64,000 nt of DNA from Haemophilus massiliensis (GTDB taxonomy: Bacteria; Pseudomonadota; Gammaproteobacteria; Enterobacterales; Pasteurellaceae), in assembly GCA_000752995.2 (NCBI GenBank), contig LM994636.1, positions 1-64,000 of the forward strand, in the 5' to 3' direction. The notes below the pieces were generated by a model that made no database searches, was not told the DNA's origin, and worked only from the letters and a program-made list of their open reading frames with translations. The position numbers were made by a program, and so were the translations under genes. Below, piece after piece: positions 18,475 to 28,613 of this stretch (position 1 is its first letter; the number at the start of each line of letters is the position of its first letter).

Positions 18475-21348
18475 TCAATGCGCCTCATCCCAGTTATCGC
18501 CGATGCCGACATCGACAATTAACGGTACGACCAATTGTGCGGCGCTTTCCATTAAAGATTTGATCCTGAAGGCGTATTTTTCCATTTTTTCCGACCGCAC
18601 TTCAAACACCAGTTCATCGTGTACCTGCATAATCATCAGAATATCGGGATCGTTGCGAATTTCTTGATCAATGGCAATCATGGCAAGTTTAATGATATCG
18701 GCGGCGCTGCCCTGCATTGGTGCGTTAATCGCCACCCGTTCCGCGCCCTTACGTCGCATTGCGTTGGAGGAGGCAATATCCGGCAGATATAAACGGCGTC
18801 CGAACAGGGTTTCCACATAGCCTTGAGCTTTGGCGGTTTCACGAATATCGTGCATAAAGGTTTGCACGCCGGGATAGCGTTGGAAATACAAATCCATATA
18901 TTTCTGCGCTTCACCGCGTGCAATTCCGAGTTGGCGGGAAAGGCCGAACGCACTCATGCCGTAAATTAGCCCGAAATTAATCGCTTTAGCGCTGCGTCGC
19001 TGTTCGCTGGTGACTTGTTCCAGTGCCAAACCGAAAATTTCCGCTGCGGTGGAACGGTGAATATCCTTGCCTTCGCTGAATGCGCCGATTAAACCGTTGT
19101 CTTTGGACAGATGCGCCATAATCCGTAGCTCAATTTGAGAATAGTCGGCGGCGATGATTTTGTAGCCGGGGCGTGCGATAAATGCCTGACGAATGCGCCG
19201 GCCGGCGTCGTTGCGAATTGGAATATTTTGTAGATTCGGATCGCTGGATGACAGCCGTCCGGTAGCGGTGACCGCTTGGTGATAAGAGGTGTGCACCCGT
19301 CCGGTGTGTGGGTTGATCATCTGCGGCAATTTATCGGTATAAGTGGATTTTAACTTCGCCAGCCCACGGTGTTCAATAAGCAACTTCGGCACCAAATGCC
19401 CTTGCTGCGCCAGTTCATCCAACACATCTTCATTGGTGGACGGCGCGCCTTTTGGGGTTTTGGCGATAACCGGCAGTCCCAGTTTGCCGAAAAGAATTTC
19501 TTGCAACTGTTTGGTGGACGCCAGATTAAACGGTTCGCCTGCCGCCTCATGCACCTGCGCTTCAAGTGCGGTCAATCTTGCGCTGATTTCCTCCGATTGA
19601 TTTCGCAGCGTTTGGCTGTCGATCAGCACGCCGTGGCGTTCCATGCGCGATAGCACGCCGATGAGCGGCAATTCGATACGGGTAAATAGGTTCGTTAGCG
19701 CAGGAATTTGTGTCAGCTCGTGCCATAACGTTTGGTGCAGCTTCATGGTGACATCCGCGTCTTCCGCCGCATATTCGGTGGCTTGGGCGATATCGATTTG
19801 ATCGAATGTCAGCTGATTTTTGCCCTTACCCGCCAAGGTTTCAAATGCGATGGTTTGATGACCGAGATAACGCGCCGACAAATCGTCCATGTTATGACGT
19901 CCGGTGCTGTTTAACACATAGGATTCCAGCATGGTATCAAAGGCGACGCCTTGCAAATTAATGTGATGATTGGCAAAAATGGTTAGATCATATTTAATAT
20001 TCTGTCCAACTTTTTGGATCTGCGCATCTTCCAGTAGCGGAGTTAAACGCGCCAGACAATCGGCTTTATCCAGTTGATCCGGCGCCGGTTCAATTCGAGT
20101 TTGCGGCGGGCTTGCGGTCTCAGCAAACAAATCCGCTTGAGCATTTTCCGCATCGACGGCAACTTCGCGGGTGTGAGCAAGCGGAATATAACAGGCCTCA
20201 CCGTTTTCCAGCGCGAAAGAGATTCCCACCAGATTTGCCTGCATGGCATCCAGCGAGTCGGTTTCCGTATCTACGGCAATCAGTTTTACCTGTTTGATTT
20301 TATCGATCCAACGGTCGAGTTTTTCCGGCGTATTCACCGTTTGGTACAAAGTGCGGTCGATTTTTACCGGATTTTTCACCGCACTTTTATTGTCACCGAC
20401 TGCTGGTGTTGCCTGATAAGGATTGACTTTAGTCGGCTGAAGGTTGCCGGCGGTGACCGAGCTTTCGCCCGCCATGGCTTCCGTCAGCCAGTGTTTGAAC
20501 TCGTAACGACCGAAATATTCAATTAATTGATCGTTGTTGCGCTCGCCTAGCGTTAGCTGTGCAGGCTGAATGTCCAGCGCCACGTCGGTTTTTATGGTCG
20601 CAAGCAAGTAGGATAAATCCGCATCCGCTTTGGCGGCTTGCAGTTTTTCGGCTAATTTTTTGGCGCCGCGAATCGGCAAATCCGCCACTTTTTCCAGATT
20701 GGCGTAAATTTCCGCCATACTGCCGATTCCCTGCAATAAACCCAAGGCGGTTTTTTCACCGACACCGGGCACGCCGGGAATATTGTCTGAGCTGTCGCCC
20801 ATTAATGCCAGATAATCAATGATCAACTCCGGCGGAATGCCGTATTTGTCAATCACGCCATCACGATCAAGCAGCGTATTGTTCATGGTATTGATCAGCA
20901 TAATATTGTCATTGACCAACTGCGCCATATCTTTATCGCCGGTACTGATCAGCACATGTTGCCCGTTGCTGGAGGCTTGAATCGCCAACGTGCCGATCAC
21001 ATCATCCGCCTCCACGCCTTCGACAACCAGCAGCGGAATACCCAGTGCGCGGATAATATCGTGCAACGGTCGAATTTGTTTGCGCAAATCATCGGGCATC
21101 GGCGGGCGATGCGATTTATATTGTTCAAACATTTCATCGCGGAAAGTTTTGCCCTTGGCATCAAACACGACGGCAATATGGCTCGGCTGCACTTGCGAAA
21201 TCAGACTTTTCAACATATTCAGCACGCCATACATCGCCCCGGTCGGCTCCCCAAGGGAATTGGTGAGCGGCGGAAAGGCGTGAAACGCGCGATATAAATA
21301 AGAAGAACCGTCCACTAGGACAAGCGGGTTTTCTGCGATATTAGCCAT
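18475..21348 (-). CDS. polA: DNA polymerase I
   Basis: A 957-residue repair and Okazaki-processing polymerase with all three domains. The 5' nuclease spans about residues 1-290 ([11 protein letters not shown], then [18 protein letters not shown]). The 3'-5' exonuclease is about 325-530, with an intact DTETDS motif, NIKYDLTI and YAAEDADVT. The polymerase domain carries motif [15 protein letters not shown], motif [15 protein letters not shown] and motif [10 protein letters not shown]. Two uptake signals in inverse orientation lie in the linker between the nuclease domains (about 20349 and 20386), so this linker is longer than in E. coli. Confidence 0.97.
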   Translation of the reverse strand: MANIAENPLVLVDGSSYLYRAFHAFPPLTNSLGEPTGAMYGVLNMLKSLISQVQPSHIAVVFDAKGKTFRDEMFEQYKSHRPPMPDDLRKQIRPLHDIIRALGIPLLVVEGVEADDVIGTLAIQASSNGQHVLISTGDKDMAQLVNDNIMLINTMNNTLLDRDGVIDKYGIPPELIIDYLALMGDSSDNIPGVPGVGEKTALGLLQGIGSMAEIYANLEKVADLPIRGAKKLAEKLQAAKADADLSYLLATIKTDVALDIQPAQLTLGERNNDQLIEYFGRYEFKHWLTEAMAGESSVTAGNLQPTKVNPYQATPAVGDNKSAVKNPVKIDRTLYQTVNTPEKLDRWIDKIKQVKLIAVDTETDSLDAMQANLVGISFALENGEACYIPLAHTREVAVDAENAQADLFAETASPPQTRIEPAPDQLDKADCLARLTPLLEDAQIQKVGQNIKYDLTIFANHHINLQGVAFDTMLESYVLNSTGRHNMDDLSARYLGHQTIAFETLAGKGKNQLTFDQIDIAQATEYAAEDADVTMKLHQTLWHELTQIPALTNLFTRIELPLIGVLSRMERHGVLIDSQTLRNQSEEISARLTALEAQVHEAAGEPFNLASTKQLQEILFGKLGLPVIAKTPKGAPSTNEDVLDELAQQGHLVPKLLIEHRGLAKLKSTYTDKLPQMINPHTGRVHTSYHQAVTATGRLSSSDPNLQNIPIRNDAGRRIRQAFIARPGYKIIAADYSQIELRIMAHLSKDNGLIGAFSEGKDIHRSTAAEIFGLALEQVTSEQRRSAKAINFGLIYGMSAFGLSRQLGIARGEAQKYMDLYFQRYPGVQTFMHDIRETAKAQGYVETLFGRRLYLPDIASSNAMRRKGAERVAINAPMQGSAADIIKLAMIAIDQEIRNDPDILMIMQVHDELVFEVRSEKMEKYAFRIKSLMESAAQLVVPLIVDVGIGDNWDEAH

Positions 21349-21480
21349 ACTATTCTCGTTTTATGCGTTGTTTATTGACGGCACATTATAGACTAAACAA
21401 CCGATTTAGCCTAATTCCACGATGGCGGGGTTTGAGGAATAAATATTGGCAGGAAAGTGCGGTGATTTTTTTATCTTATT

Positions 21481-21993
21481 TTATAACGGACTCTCTACCT
21501 GTAGTTGTTCGTAAATGTCTGTAATCGCCAGTATTAAACAGGAACGGATTAGTTTTTCTTTACGTTGTGTTTTTATCTGATAAAACAGTGAATCGGGATC
21601 ACTTTCTTTTTCCGGTGAAAAATTAAGAATATTTTTATCTTTCTGGTGGTTAAGTTCTCGGGTAAAATCAATAATGATTTGATCGAAAAAATGATATTCT
21701 TTTTCGTCATTATTTAATTTTTCTTTAATTTTGATAAATGAATTAATATCTCCAAAGGTATTTTGATTAATTACCCCCAATCCGAGTAGGACTTTTAAGC
21801 GGATTTCCAGCTCAAATAAAGGCCCTGATGTCATAAACAGTGAATCAACTACAGATTTGACTGCAAAATCCGTTTTACGGAATACGCGGTTGATCAGTTG
21901 GTCAATCGCTTCATTAAAAATTGCCACTGAGGCAGTAATAAAACCACGGATTGAGGTGGTGTCATTGAGTTTTTCGTATATTGGATCGTCCAA
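21481..21993 (-). CDS. mtlR: Mannitol operon repressor MtlR
   Basis: A 170-residue, mostly helical protein of the MtlR family. Typical patterns are RGFITASVAIFNEAIDQLINRVFRK at the N-terminus (residues 15-39) and LFELEIRLKVLLGLGVI in the middle. It represses the mannitol PTS genes in E. coli, though how it acts on DNA is unclear because no classical HTH is present. It is the last gene after mtlA and mtlD, 145 bases downstream of mtlD. Confidence 0.88.
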   Translation of the reverse strand: MDDPIYEKLNDTTSIRGFITASVAIFNEAIDQLINRVFRKTDFAVKSVVDSLFMTSGPLFELEIRLKVLLGLGVINQNTFGDINSFIKIKEKLNNDEKEYHFFDQIIIDFTRELNHQKDKNILNFSPEKESDPDSLFYQIKTQRKEKLIRSCLILAITDIYEQLQVESPL

Positions 21994-22082
21994 TGTTAAT
22001 GCCTTTCCTCATTGATTTTGTTGCGTTGCATAAAGGAAGTATTGTTAAATTTATCAGTAAACCGATATTGCCGGAAAGTCCG

Positions 22083-22118
22083 GCTCGGGTGTTCAATTGG
22101 CAGTTATCTCACCCGAGC
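22083..22118 (-). terminator. Hairpin between mtlD and mtlR
   Basis: GCTCGGGTG (22083-22091) and CACCCGAGC (22110-22118) form a perfect nine-base stem with an 18-base loop. It may reduce read-through from mtlAD into mtlR. No strong T-tract follows on the minus strand. Confidence 0.5.
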
Positions 22119-22138
22119 TAATATTTCTATAGTAGCCA

Positions 22139-23287
22139 TTATAAACGATTATAAGCTTCAGCAATTCGCTGAACGGTGTTATCGTCTTGTAATCCGGTAT
22201 ATTGTTTTATCGTGGCAATTACTCCCTTTTCAGTCAAGCATTGTTGTAATTCTCGGGCTTGTGGATCGTTGTCGTTGTGATACTCAAGTGCGACAGCGAC
22301 AGCTTGAATCAGGTTGTTATTAGCCAGACCGTATTCTAAAGTACCGCGCAGTGGTTTAATCAGGCGGTCATTATAGCTTAGTTTACGCAATGGTTCGCGA
22401 CCGACACGATCTACATCGTCCACTAAGTAAGGATTGGCGAAACGTTGCAGAATTTTTTCAATATAAGCAGCATGTGTCTGTGGATCGAATCCGTAACGTT
22501 TGATCAGTACGGCACCACTTTCCTGCATAACAGATTTTACGAAAGTCTTAACTTGATTGTCTTCAATACTTTCTTTAACGAATTTATAACCTTTTGCTTT
22601 ACCATAATAAGCGGTAACGGCATGCCCGGTATTTAAGGTAAAGAGCTTACGTTCTACAAACGCCATGAGATTGTCCGTTTTTTCCATACCGATAATGTTT
22701 GGAATGTCACCTTTAAACTGGGTTTGATCAACAATCCACTCACTGAATTCTTCCACAGTCACCAGTAACGGATCGTTACTTTCACCCTGCACTGGCGGTA
22801 CGATGCGATCAACGGCGCTATCCACAAATCCAACAATCAGCTCCGCTTGTTGCTGTAGTTCCGGCGTTAAATGAGCAAATATCTGTTCTTTTAGGAATGT
22901 TGTTCCGCGAACCATATTTTCGCAGGCGATAATATTCAGGGGGGTAGTATTGCCAGCATTAAAGCGAGCAGTTAATCCTTTTGCTATTGTGGCGGAAATA
23001 ATTTTTAAGATATTTGGTCCAACGGCAGTTGTGATTAAATCCACTTGATTGAATAACTCAACGACAGCATTTTCATCTTTTGAGTTTATTCCACTGACGC
23101 CTATTACTTTCTCTATCTTGTTGGTTGTATCACCGACGATTTTGACATTATAGAATTTCTGTGCGTTCAGCAAATCAATCACATTATCGTTTATATCTGC
23201 AAAGATAACCTGTATGTTGCTGTCCGCCAGTAATTTGCCTATAAAACCACGTCCGATATTACCTGCGCCGAAATGTAATGCTTTCAT
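22139..23287 (-). CDS. mtlD: Mannitol-1-phosphate 5-dehydrogenase
   Basis: A 382-residue NAD-dependent polyol dehydrogenase that turns mannitol 1-phosphate into fructose 6-phosphate. The Rossmann motif [15 protein letters not shown] is at residues 6-20. The catalytic Lys region [15 protein letters not shown] is near residue 215. It lies 40 bases after mtlA in the same unit. Confidence 0.95.
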   Translation of the reverse strand: MKALHFGAGNIGRGFIGKLLADSNIQVIFADINDNVIDLLNAQKFYNVKIVGDTTNKIEKVIGVSGINSKDENAVVELFNQVDLITTAVGPNILKIISATIAKGLTARFNAGNTTPLNIIACENMVRGTTFLKEQIFAHLTPELQQQAELIVGFVDSAVDRIVPPVQGESNDPLLVTVEEFSEWIVDQTQFKGDIPNIIGMEKTDNLMAFVERKLFTLNTGHAVTAYYGKAKGYKFVKESIEDNQVKTFVKSVMQESGAVLIKRYGFDPQTHAAYIEKILQRFANPYLVDDVDRVGREPLRKLSYNDRLIKPLRGTLEYGLANNNLIQAVAVALEYHNDNDPQARELQQCLTEKGVIATIKQYTGLQDDNTVQRIAEAYNRL

Positions 23288-23327
23288 ATTTTACTCCAAC
23301 TTTTTACCTGAGAAGGTGTTATGATCG

Positions 23328-25202
23328 TTATGCTTTCAATAAAGCTAATACTTTTTCAACATCATTTGTTGAGGTTAGGGTTGCAATCGCGTCTTCACTA
23401 TCAAGTGCATTAGTGATCGCCGTTAGTACCTGAACATGTTCGTTATTACGAGCTGCAATACCTATAACCAACTTCGCCACACCGTCTTCTTCATCGGTAA
23501 AACGAACCCCCTCTGGGTATTGGCATACGACAATGCCCGTTTTCAGTACGGCATCTTTGGCGTCAACTGTACCATGTGGTACTGCCAGTCCTTCGCCTAA
23601 GTAGGTTGAAACTAGCTCTTCTCGGGCGAACATGGCGTCGATATAACTTGGCAGCACGAATCCAGCTTCTACCAGTTTTTCACCGGCAAAATGAATGGCT
23701 TGCGTTTTATTTTCTGCTTTCAACCCTAAAAAGATTTGATCTTTACCTAGCGTAAATTTAGCACCGTTAACTTCAATAACATCATTTTGTACTACTGGTA
23801 TAGATGCTGTACCGGTAAAATTAGCTTTTAGATCATTGACTAAGCTATCATAGAATTTATTATCTAGAAAATTAGTTAAGGAAAAATGTATTGCATTCGG
23901 TACTTGTTTTTTCGCGCGCAAAGTTAAATCTTGGTGAGTAATTACCATACGGGCATCTTCCGGCAAGTCGTTGATTGCGCAATTTGCTACATCAATGGGC
24001 AAACCTGCGTCTTTTACTTTTTTACGCAGCATACTGGCGCCCATTGCGCTGGAGCCCATCCCCGCGTCACAAGATACGAAGATTTTGTTTAATCCTTTGT
24101 AATCTGTAACAGTTTGATTAGCTGCTCCGGATTTCATTGCTTTTGACGCCGCTTGTGCTTCTTCTAATTTACCGGACGCATCTTCTTTCTGAATTTTCAG
24201 GAAAAAGGAGGCGATAACAAAAGAAACTGCTGTTGCGGCGATAACAGAAGTCAGTACACTCAGAATTGAACCTGCTGGTGTCATTGCCAATACGGCGATA
24301 ATTGATCCCGGAGAAGCTGGTGCAATAAGCCCCGCACCAAATAATACCAATGTAAAGACGCCAGTCATTCCTCCGGCGATTACCGCAAGAATTAAGCGCG
24401 GATTCATTAATACGTATGGAAAATAAATTTCATGAATTCCACCGAAGAAATGAATAATTGCAGCGCCGCCGGCAGTTTGTTTGGCGGAACCTTTACCTAG
24501 CAAAATATAAGCCAATAATACACCCAATCCCGGACCCGGATTAGCTTCAATTAAAAAGAAAATGGATTGTCCGAATTCCTGAGATTGCTGGATACCTAGT
24601 GGTGAGAAAATACCGTGATTGATAGCATTGTTTAAGAATAGAATTTTTGCTGGTTCAACGAAAATAGAGGTTAACGGTAGCAAATTTGCTTGTACTAATA
24701 TATCGACCCCTGCCGCTAGTACAGTAGACAAATATTTTACTGCAGGTCCGACAATCCAGAAAAATACAATTGCCAGAATCATCCCGATAATACCGGAGGA
24801 GAAGTTATTGACTAACATCTCGAAACCGCTTTTGATTTTGCCGTCTGCCCAGTGGTCAAAACGTTTAATTGCCCAACCACCGGTTGGACCGGCGATCATT
24901 GCGCCGAGAAACATTGGAATATCCGTACCAACAATAATACCTGCTGTAGTAATTGCCCCGACGACTGCGCCGCGATCACCGGCTATCAATTTGCCGCCGG
25001 TATAACCGATTAACAGCGGAAGTAAGTAAGTGATCATGGGACCTACGAGTGTAGCCAGAGTTTCATTCGGGATCCAGCCTGTAGGGATAAAAAGTGCAGT
25101 GATAAAACCCCAAGCGATAAATGCACCTATATTAGGCATTACCATATTTGATAAAAAACGTCCGAAACTCTGGACTTTAATTTTCGCATTTGCTGACAGC
25201 AT
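23328..25202 (-). CDS. mtlA: Mannitol PTS permease EIICBA
   Basis: A 624-residue membrane protein that imports and phosphorylates mannitol. The EIIC part (about residues 10-340) has eight or so membrane segments. The EIIB part has the phospho-cysteine in FVSCDAGMGSSAMGASML, and the C-terminal EIIA part has the phospho-histidine in LAVPHGTVDAKDAV. All three domains are intact. The start at 25202 is chosen because GAGG precedes it by six bases; a start four codons upstream would place that site inside the gene. Three CRP sites lie upstream. Confidence 0.95.
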   Translation of the reverse strand: MLSANAKIKVQSFGRFLSNMVMPNIGAFIAWGFITALFIPTGWIPNETLATLVGPMITYLLPLLIGYTGGKLIAGDRGAVVGAITTAGIIVGTDIPMFLGAMIAGPTGGWAIKRFDHWADGKIKSGFEMLVNNFSSGIIGMILAIVFFWIVGPAVKYLSTVLAAGVDILVQANLLPLTSIFVEPAKILFLNNAINHGIFSPLGIQQSQEFGQSIFFLIEANPGPGLGVLLAYILLGKGSAKQTAGGAAIIHFFGGIHEIYFPYVLMNPRLILAVIAGGMTGVFTLVLFGAGLIAPASPGSIIAVLAMTPAGSILSVLTSVIAATAVSFVIASFFLKIQKEDASGKLEEAQAASKAMKSGAANQTVTDYKGLNKIFVSCDAGMGSSAMGASMLRKKVKDAGLPIDVANCAINDLPEDARMVITHQDLTLRAKKQVPNAIHFSLTNFLDNKFYDSLVNDLKANFTGTASIPVVQNDVIEVNGAKFTLGKDQIFLGLKAENKTQAIHFAGEKLVEAGFVLPSYIDAMFAREELVSTYLGEGLAVPHGTVDAKDAVLKTGIVVCQYPEGVRFTDEEDGVAKLVIGIAARNNEHVQVLTAITNALDSEDAIATLTSTNDVEKVLALLKA

Positions 25203-25287
25203 AATTAACCTCATTAATAGGAGTGACTATTTAATGACCGAAGAATAGCACTGGTAATTGGAAAGACGAAATTTTTAAAATTAAATT

Positions 25288-25303
25288 CGTGAACAATATC
25301 ACA
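25288..25303 (-). promoter_or_regulatory. CRP site 1 upstream of mtlA
   Basis: CGTGAACAATATCACA matches TGTGA-N6-TCACA in nine of ten arm positions, 86 bases before mtlA. Confidence 0.7.
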
Positions 25304-25331
25304 TTATTTTTTAATATGTGATTTTTTAAAA

Positions 25332-25347
25332 TGTGATCAATATCACG
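25332..25347 (-). promoter_or_regulatory. CRP site 2 upstream of mtlA
   Basis: TGTGATCAATATCACG matches the CRP consensus in nine of ten arm positions. It is centred 44 bases from site 1, about four helical turns. Confidence 0.75.
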
Positions 25348-25371
25348 GTATTTTTCTATTACTGGTTATTT

Positions 25372-25387
25372 TGTGATATTGCTCACA
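25372..25387 (-). promoter_or_regulatory. CRP site 3 upstream of mtlA
   Basis: TGTGATATTGCTCACA has both consensus arms perfect. It is centred 40 bases from site 2. Confidence 0.8.
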
Positions 25388-25509
25388 AAATTGAACGATA
25401 ACATGACAAAATTTCTTTTTGGGAAACCAATAAAATTGATTTTATAATGCGCAAAATCTGAGGTTTTAGGACTCTATGAAAGAAGCTCTCATTATTTTAA
25501 CCGCACTTT

Positions 25510-25668
25510 TTAGGATTGTGAGTTGCCTGTGCGGTGCAGTTTGAGATGTTCATATCTGGTAGTAGGTTGGTCGCCATCGTTCACATTGCCGTCATCAGGC
25601 AATAAATAAATTGTGGTGGGGTTGATGATTTCATCGGCAATGTTGCCATGGTTTTTCAGGCACTCCTA
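25510..25668 (-). pseudogene. Unrecognised C-terminal gene relic
   Basis: An open frame of about 50 codons with no start reads protein-like, for example NPTTIYLLPDDGNVNDGDQP and TTRYEHLKLHRTGNSQS, and stops right beside an uptake signal at 25498. A stop at 25668 closes it upstream. It may be the tail of a lost gene. I do not recognise the family, and chance cannot be excluded. Confidence 0.3.
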
Positions 25669-25770
25669 ACAAATTGATACTATTATAAAAATAACTTTTG
25701 TAAAAAATACCCAATTCTTACCAGGTTTTGTTGAAAAGATAATTTCCCCAATCTATATAATTTTCTATAA

Positions 25771-25794
25771 AAAAATCGGACGATCGTCCGATTT
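25771..25794 (-). terminator. Terminator of the OYE gene
   Basis: AATCGGAC (25774-25781) and GTCCGATT (25786-25793) form a perfect stem inside a 22-base palindrome. On the minus strand it is followed by TTTTTTATAG. It lies about 95 bases after the OYE stop. Confidence 0.75.
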
Positions 25795-25806
25795 GATAAG
25801 CGGTAG

Positions 25807-25867
25807 CAAACGCTTGTGTTTGAATATTGCCTTGGTAACGGCATGAGGTGCAAGCAAAGTGAATGAT
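25807..25867 (+). repeat. Intergenic repeat family R1, divergent copy
   Basis: AAACGCTTGTGTTTGAAT followed by TTGCCTTGGTAACGGCATGA and GGTGCAAGC matches the longer copies at 30920, 31725 and 33322 (inverted), although it lacks their GCGAGCGTAGCGAG part. Confidence 0.5.
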
Positions 25868-25889
25868 GTTTAACAAATTCACAAATAAG

Positions 25890-27026
25890 TTAAATATCCA
25901 TCGGTGTCCATGCGTTGCCTTTCACTGGCGGGAGCCAAGCGCCGCCTTGAGTACAGAAGCTCCAAAGTAAGTCCGGGATACCGTAGTGATCCGCTTTATT
26001 CGGGTCAAGTTCCGGGACGATTTCGGCTTCACGTCCGGCAAGAATTAGGCTGGCGAAATTCGGGTTGACCATTACCGCTTTGCCGAGTGCGATAAATTCT
26101 GCCCAGCCGGTGTTGAATGCGTCTAGGGCTTTTTCAGCGGTGAGCAAATTGCCTACACCGATAAGCGGTAATTTGCCGTCAATGCGGGCGTGCAGCTGTT
26201 CAATGCGGGTTTTGCTGGTGTCGGCGCCACGGCGTGCTTTTTTGTAGAAATCCCACAAGGAAACGTGTAAATATTGTAGAGGTTTTGTCACCAGTGCGTC
26301 AATCAACGCAAAGGTTTCCGTCATTGTTAACCCGTTTTCACCCGGTTCTTCCGGCGAGAAACGATAGCCTAGGATAAAATCAGGACGGTTATGGCGCTCA
26401 CGCACTTTTTGCACTTCGTCGATAATTGCCAGTGGGAAACGTAAGCGATTTTCAATAGAACCGCCCCAGACATCATTTCTGCGGTTGCTTTGTGCCGACA
26501 CGAATTGCTGAATCAAATAGCCGTTTGCGCCGTGAATTTCCACGCCGTCAAAGCCCGCACGCAGCGCTAAATCCGCTGCATTGGCAAAGGCTTGAATCAA
26601 CGCTGAAATTTCTTGCGCGGTTAGGGCGCGACTGCCTGTAGCATCATCTCTTGACGGCGCCACTTTATCCGCTTGGTTAATTTCCGCAATCGCCAGTTTA
26701 CCGCCGTGATGAAGTTGCAAAATTGCTTTTGTCCCTTGCGCTTTCAAGAGTTGCGCTGTTTCTGTTAGGCTCGCTAGATTTGTTTCATCAATTGCCGCAG
26801 GTTGACCGTGGAAAGCCTTACCGCCGTCTGCCACAAGAGTTGCCGCCGCAATAAATAAGCCGATATCCGTTGCACGATTACTTAAGAAACGGCGTTCTTG
26901 TGCGCTTAAATTGCCTTTTTCATCGGAAGCAAAATGTGTCATCGGCGCCACGGTTAAACGGTTTTTGATTTTTACCCCGTTGTTAAGGGTAAAAGATTGA
27001 AATAAAGGGGAAAATTTTTCGTTCAT
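25890..27026 (-). CDS. Old yellow enzyme-family NADH:flavin oxidoreductase
   Basis: A 378-residue FMN-dependent ene-reductase. It shows KIKNRLTVAPMTHFAS at the N-terminus, ILQLHHGGKLA, the substrate-pocket HGANGYLIQQFVS pattern with FDGVEIHGANGYL, and NRRNDVWGGSIENRLRF. Members reduce activated C=C bonds or nitro groups with NAD(P)H. It sits 60 bases after an ArsR-type regulator on the same strand, so the regulator probably controls it. A decayed paralogue lies at 29.8-30.1 kb. Confidence 0.9.
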   Translation of the reverse strand: MNEKFSPLFQSFTLNNGVKIKNRLTVAPMTHFASDEKGNLSAQERRFLSNRATDIGLFIAAATLVADGGKAFHGQPAAIDETNLASLTETAQLLKAQGTKAILQLHHGGKLAIAEINQADKVAPSRDDATGSRALTAQEISALIQAFANAADLALRAGFDGVEIHGANGYLIQQFVSAQSNRRNDVWGGSIENRLRFPLAIIDEVQKVRERHNRPDFILGYRFSPEEPGENGLTMTETFALIDALVTKPLQYLHVSLWDFYKKARRGADTSKTRIEQLHARIDGKLPLIGVGNLLTAEKALDAFNTGWAEFIALGKAVMVNPNFASLILAGREAEIVPELDPNKADHYGIPDLLWSFCTQGGAWLPPVKGNAWTPMDI

Positions 27027-27086
27027 AAGATCGGTTCTCCGAGAAGTTTTTGTTATTGAATCAAATGTAATTTATATTGATTTAAC

Positions 27087-27404
27087 TTATTGGAATAGTT
27101 CATTAATTTTATATTGCAACTGTTGTTGCCAATTCGGTGCAATGCGGTAATAGGTCCATTTGCCCACACGTTGGCTTTCCACTAAATTAACCGCTTTGAG
27201 CGCGTTTAAATAGCTGGAAATCACTGATTGCGCTAGCCCTGATTTCTGCGCAATTAACCCGACGCAAACCCAATGTTCATCTCGCATTTGCGGATCGCAA
27301 GCGGTCGGCACGGAAAAATGCGCCGAGGGATTATTTAACCACAGCAAAATTTGCAACCGATGCTCGTTACCGAGAGCTTTAAATGTCTCAATTAAGGTTT
27401 TCAT
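27087..27404 (-). CDS. ArsR-family transcriptional regulator
   Basis: A 105-residue winged-helix protein. The N-terminal KALGNEHRLQILLWLNN pattern and the recognition segment KSGLAQSVISSYLNALKAV are typical of ArsR/SmtB. Cysteines at CDPQM and WVCVG might sense metal or electrophiles, but this is inference. It lies upstream of the OYE gene, and a palindrome two bases before its start suggests autoregulation. Confidence 0.82.
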   Translation of the reverse strand: MKTLIETFKALGNEHRLQILLWLNNPSAHFSVPTACDPQMRDEHWVCVGLIAQKSGLAQSVISSYLNALKAVNLVESQRVGKWTYYRIAPNWQQQLQYKINELFQ

Positions 27405-27406
27405 GC

Positions 27407-27421
27407 TAGATATTATATCTA
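27407..27421 (-). promoter_or_regulatory. Operator-like palindrome at the ArsR start
   Basis: TAGATATTATATCTA is a palindrome with seven-base perfect arms, two bases upstream of the ATG. A second half TTAGATAT follows at 27427. The position suits repression by the encoded ArsR protein. Confidence 0.55.
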
Positions 27422-27538
27422 TTTTTTTAGATATGTAAATTTTAAGTGTTTATTTTCAAAACAGCGAAAAAAACGACCGCACTTTTTGTGTACAAGCGAT
27501 CACATCCAAAACTTAAGCGCGCATTATTTTTAACAATC

Positions 27539-28228
27539 CTACAACCGCTTTTTCTGCTTGCCATCTTCGTCGAAATTTTCGTCGGCAAGCCAGTGTTCAA
27601 ATTTGGCTTTTTGTGCTGCCCATTCGCAATCTAGCAAGGAATACCAAGCGGTGTCACGATTGCGTCCGTGATAAATTTGAGCTTGGCGAAAAATGCCTTC
27701 AAAGGTAAAGCCTAAGCGTTCGGCGGCTCGACGACTTGGGGCGTTGAGGGAATCGCACTTCCATTCGTAGCGGCGATATTGCAGGGTTTCAAACACATAT
27801 TGCATTACTAAAAATTGTGCTTCGGTGGCGATTTTGGTGCGTTTGAGTTGGTCAGAATAAATCACAGCGCCCATTTCAATTACACGGTTTGGCGCATCAA
27901 TGCGCATTAAGCTGAACGAACCTACCGCTTTCCCGCCCGCGATATCAATAATTGCAAAAAAGTACGGATCTTGCGATGCCGCCCACGTCTTCAAAGTGCG
28001 GTTAAAATCAGCCTTGTTTTCAAAACGCCCGTAACTTGGCGATAAATATGTCCAGTTTTTCAGCGGCGTATTCACACCGTAAACCGTCCATAAATCGTCA
28101 AAATGACGAGCTGCATCCAGTCTTTCCAAGCGACACGTTTTGCCTTGAAGTTCGTTGATTGTCGGCAATTTGCCAGCCGTTTGATTTGCCACTGGTTTTC
28201 CGATAGGTTGATTGAATTGATTAAACAT
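27539..28228 (-). CDS. GNAT acetyltransferase (RimJ/RimL-like)
   Basis: A 229-residue Acetyltransf_3-type protein. After an unstructured N-terminus the fold begins at CRLERLDAARHFDDLW; later segments are GSFSLMRIDAPNRVIEMGAV and KRTKIATEAQFLVMQYVFE, then the acetyl-CoA exit region NAPSRRAAERLGFTFEGIFR. It is most like enzymes that acetylate protein N-termini or small molecules; the target is unknown. AGGAG precedes the start. Confidence 0.82.
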   Translation of the reverse strand: MFNQFNQPIGKPVANQTAGKLPTINELQGKTCRLERLDAARHFDDLWTVYGVNTPLKNWTYLSPSYGRFENKADFNRTLKTWAASQDPYFFAIIDIAGGKAVGSFSLMRIDAPNRVIEMGAVIYSDQLKRTKIATEAQFLVMQYVFETLQYRRYEWKCDSLNAPSRRAAERLGFTFEGIFRQAQIYHGRNRDTAWYSLLDCEWAAQKAKFEHWLADENFDEDGKQKKRL

Positions 28229-28339
28229 ACGGACTCCTGATTTCCGAGATAAAAAGAATGCCTTGAGTTTATCATCACTACATCGCTTTTTTCCATGGAT
28301 TGAGCATTTTCATTATTGCTCCGTAGGCTCGGCGCAATG

Positions 28340-28460
28340 TTTCTGCCCGCCAGTTCGCGCACTTTTCGCTAAACTCCCTACGCTTGCGCCGCTTTCTTCA
28401 AGCCGAACATCGCTTTATTAATTCGGGTGCGACTTGGTAATAATCCATACGTTTTGTCGT
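28340..28460 (-). pseudogene. Relic of an AhpD-like (CMD) gene start
   Basis: The minus strand reads MDYYQVAPEL, then KAMFGLKKAAQA with a frame change between and two stops after, and VREL beyond. This matches the first 35 residues of the intact gene at 33430-33867 (MDYYQAAPEAMKAMFGLEKAAQ, read in two parts). The start codon is ACG. The flanking promoter bases also resemble those of the intact copy, so this is a decayed duplicate. Confidence 0.7.
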
Positions 28461-28613
28461 TTTTTGCTCCTTTGTTAAATGTGAATTTGTTTATAATGAG
28501 GATGTTATACAGAAAGAGATTGTTTAAATAAATGCGGTAAAGTTGGAATATTTGTGCGAGTTTTCGGGGGATTAGGAGATAAAAAATTGAGTGATTGTCT
28601 GATTCCTGCTTAA

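Noticed and set aside
24619..25005. A 128-codon plus-strand frame within mtlA
   Set aside because: It is the shadow of mtlA on the other strand; the mtlA protein explains this DNA completely.
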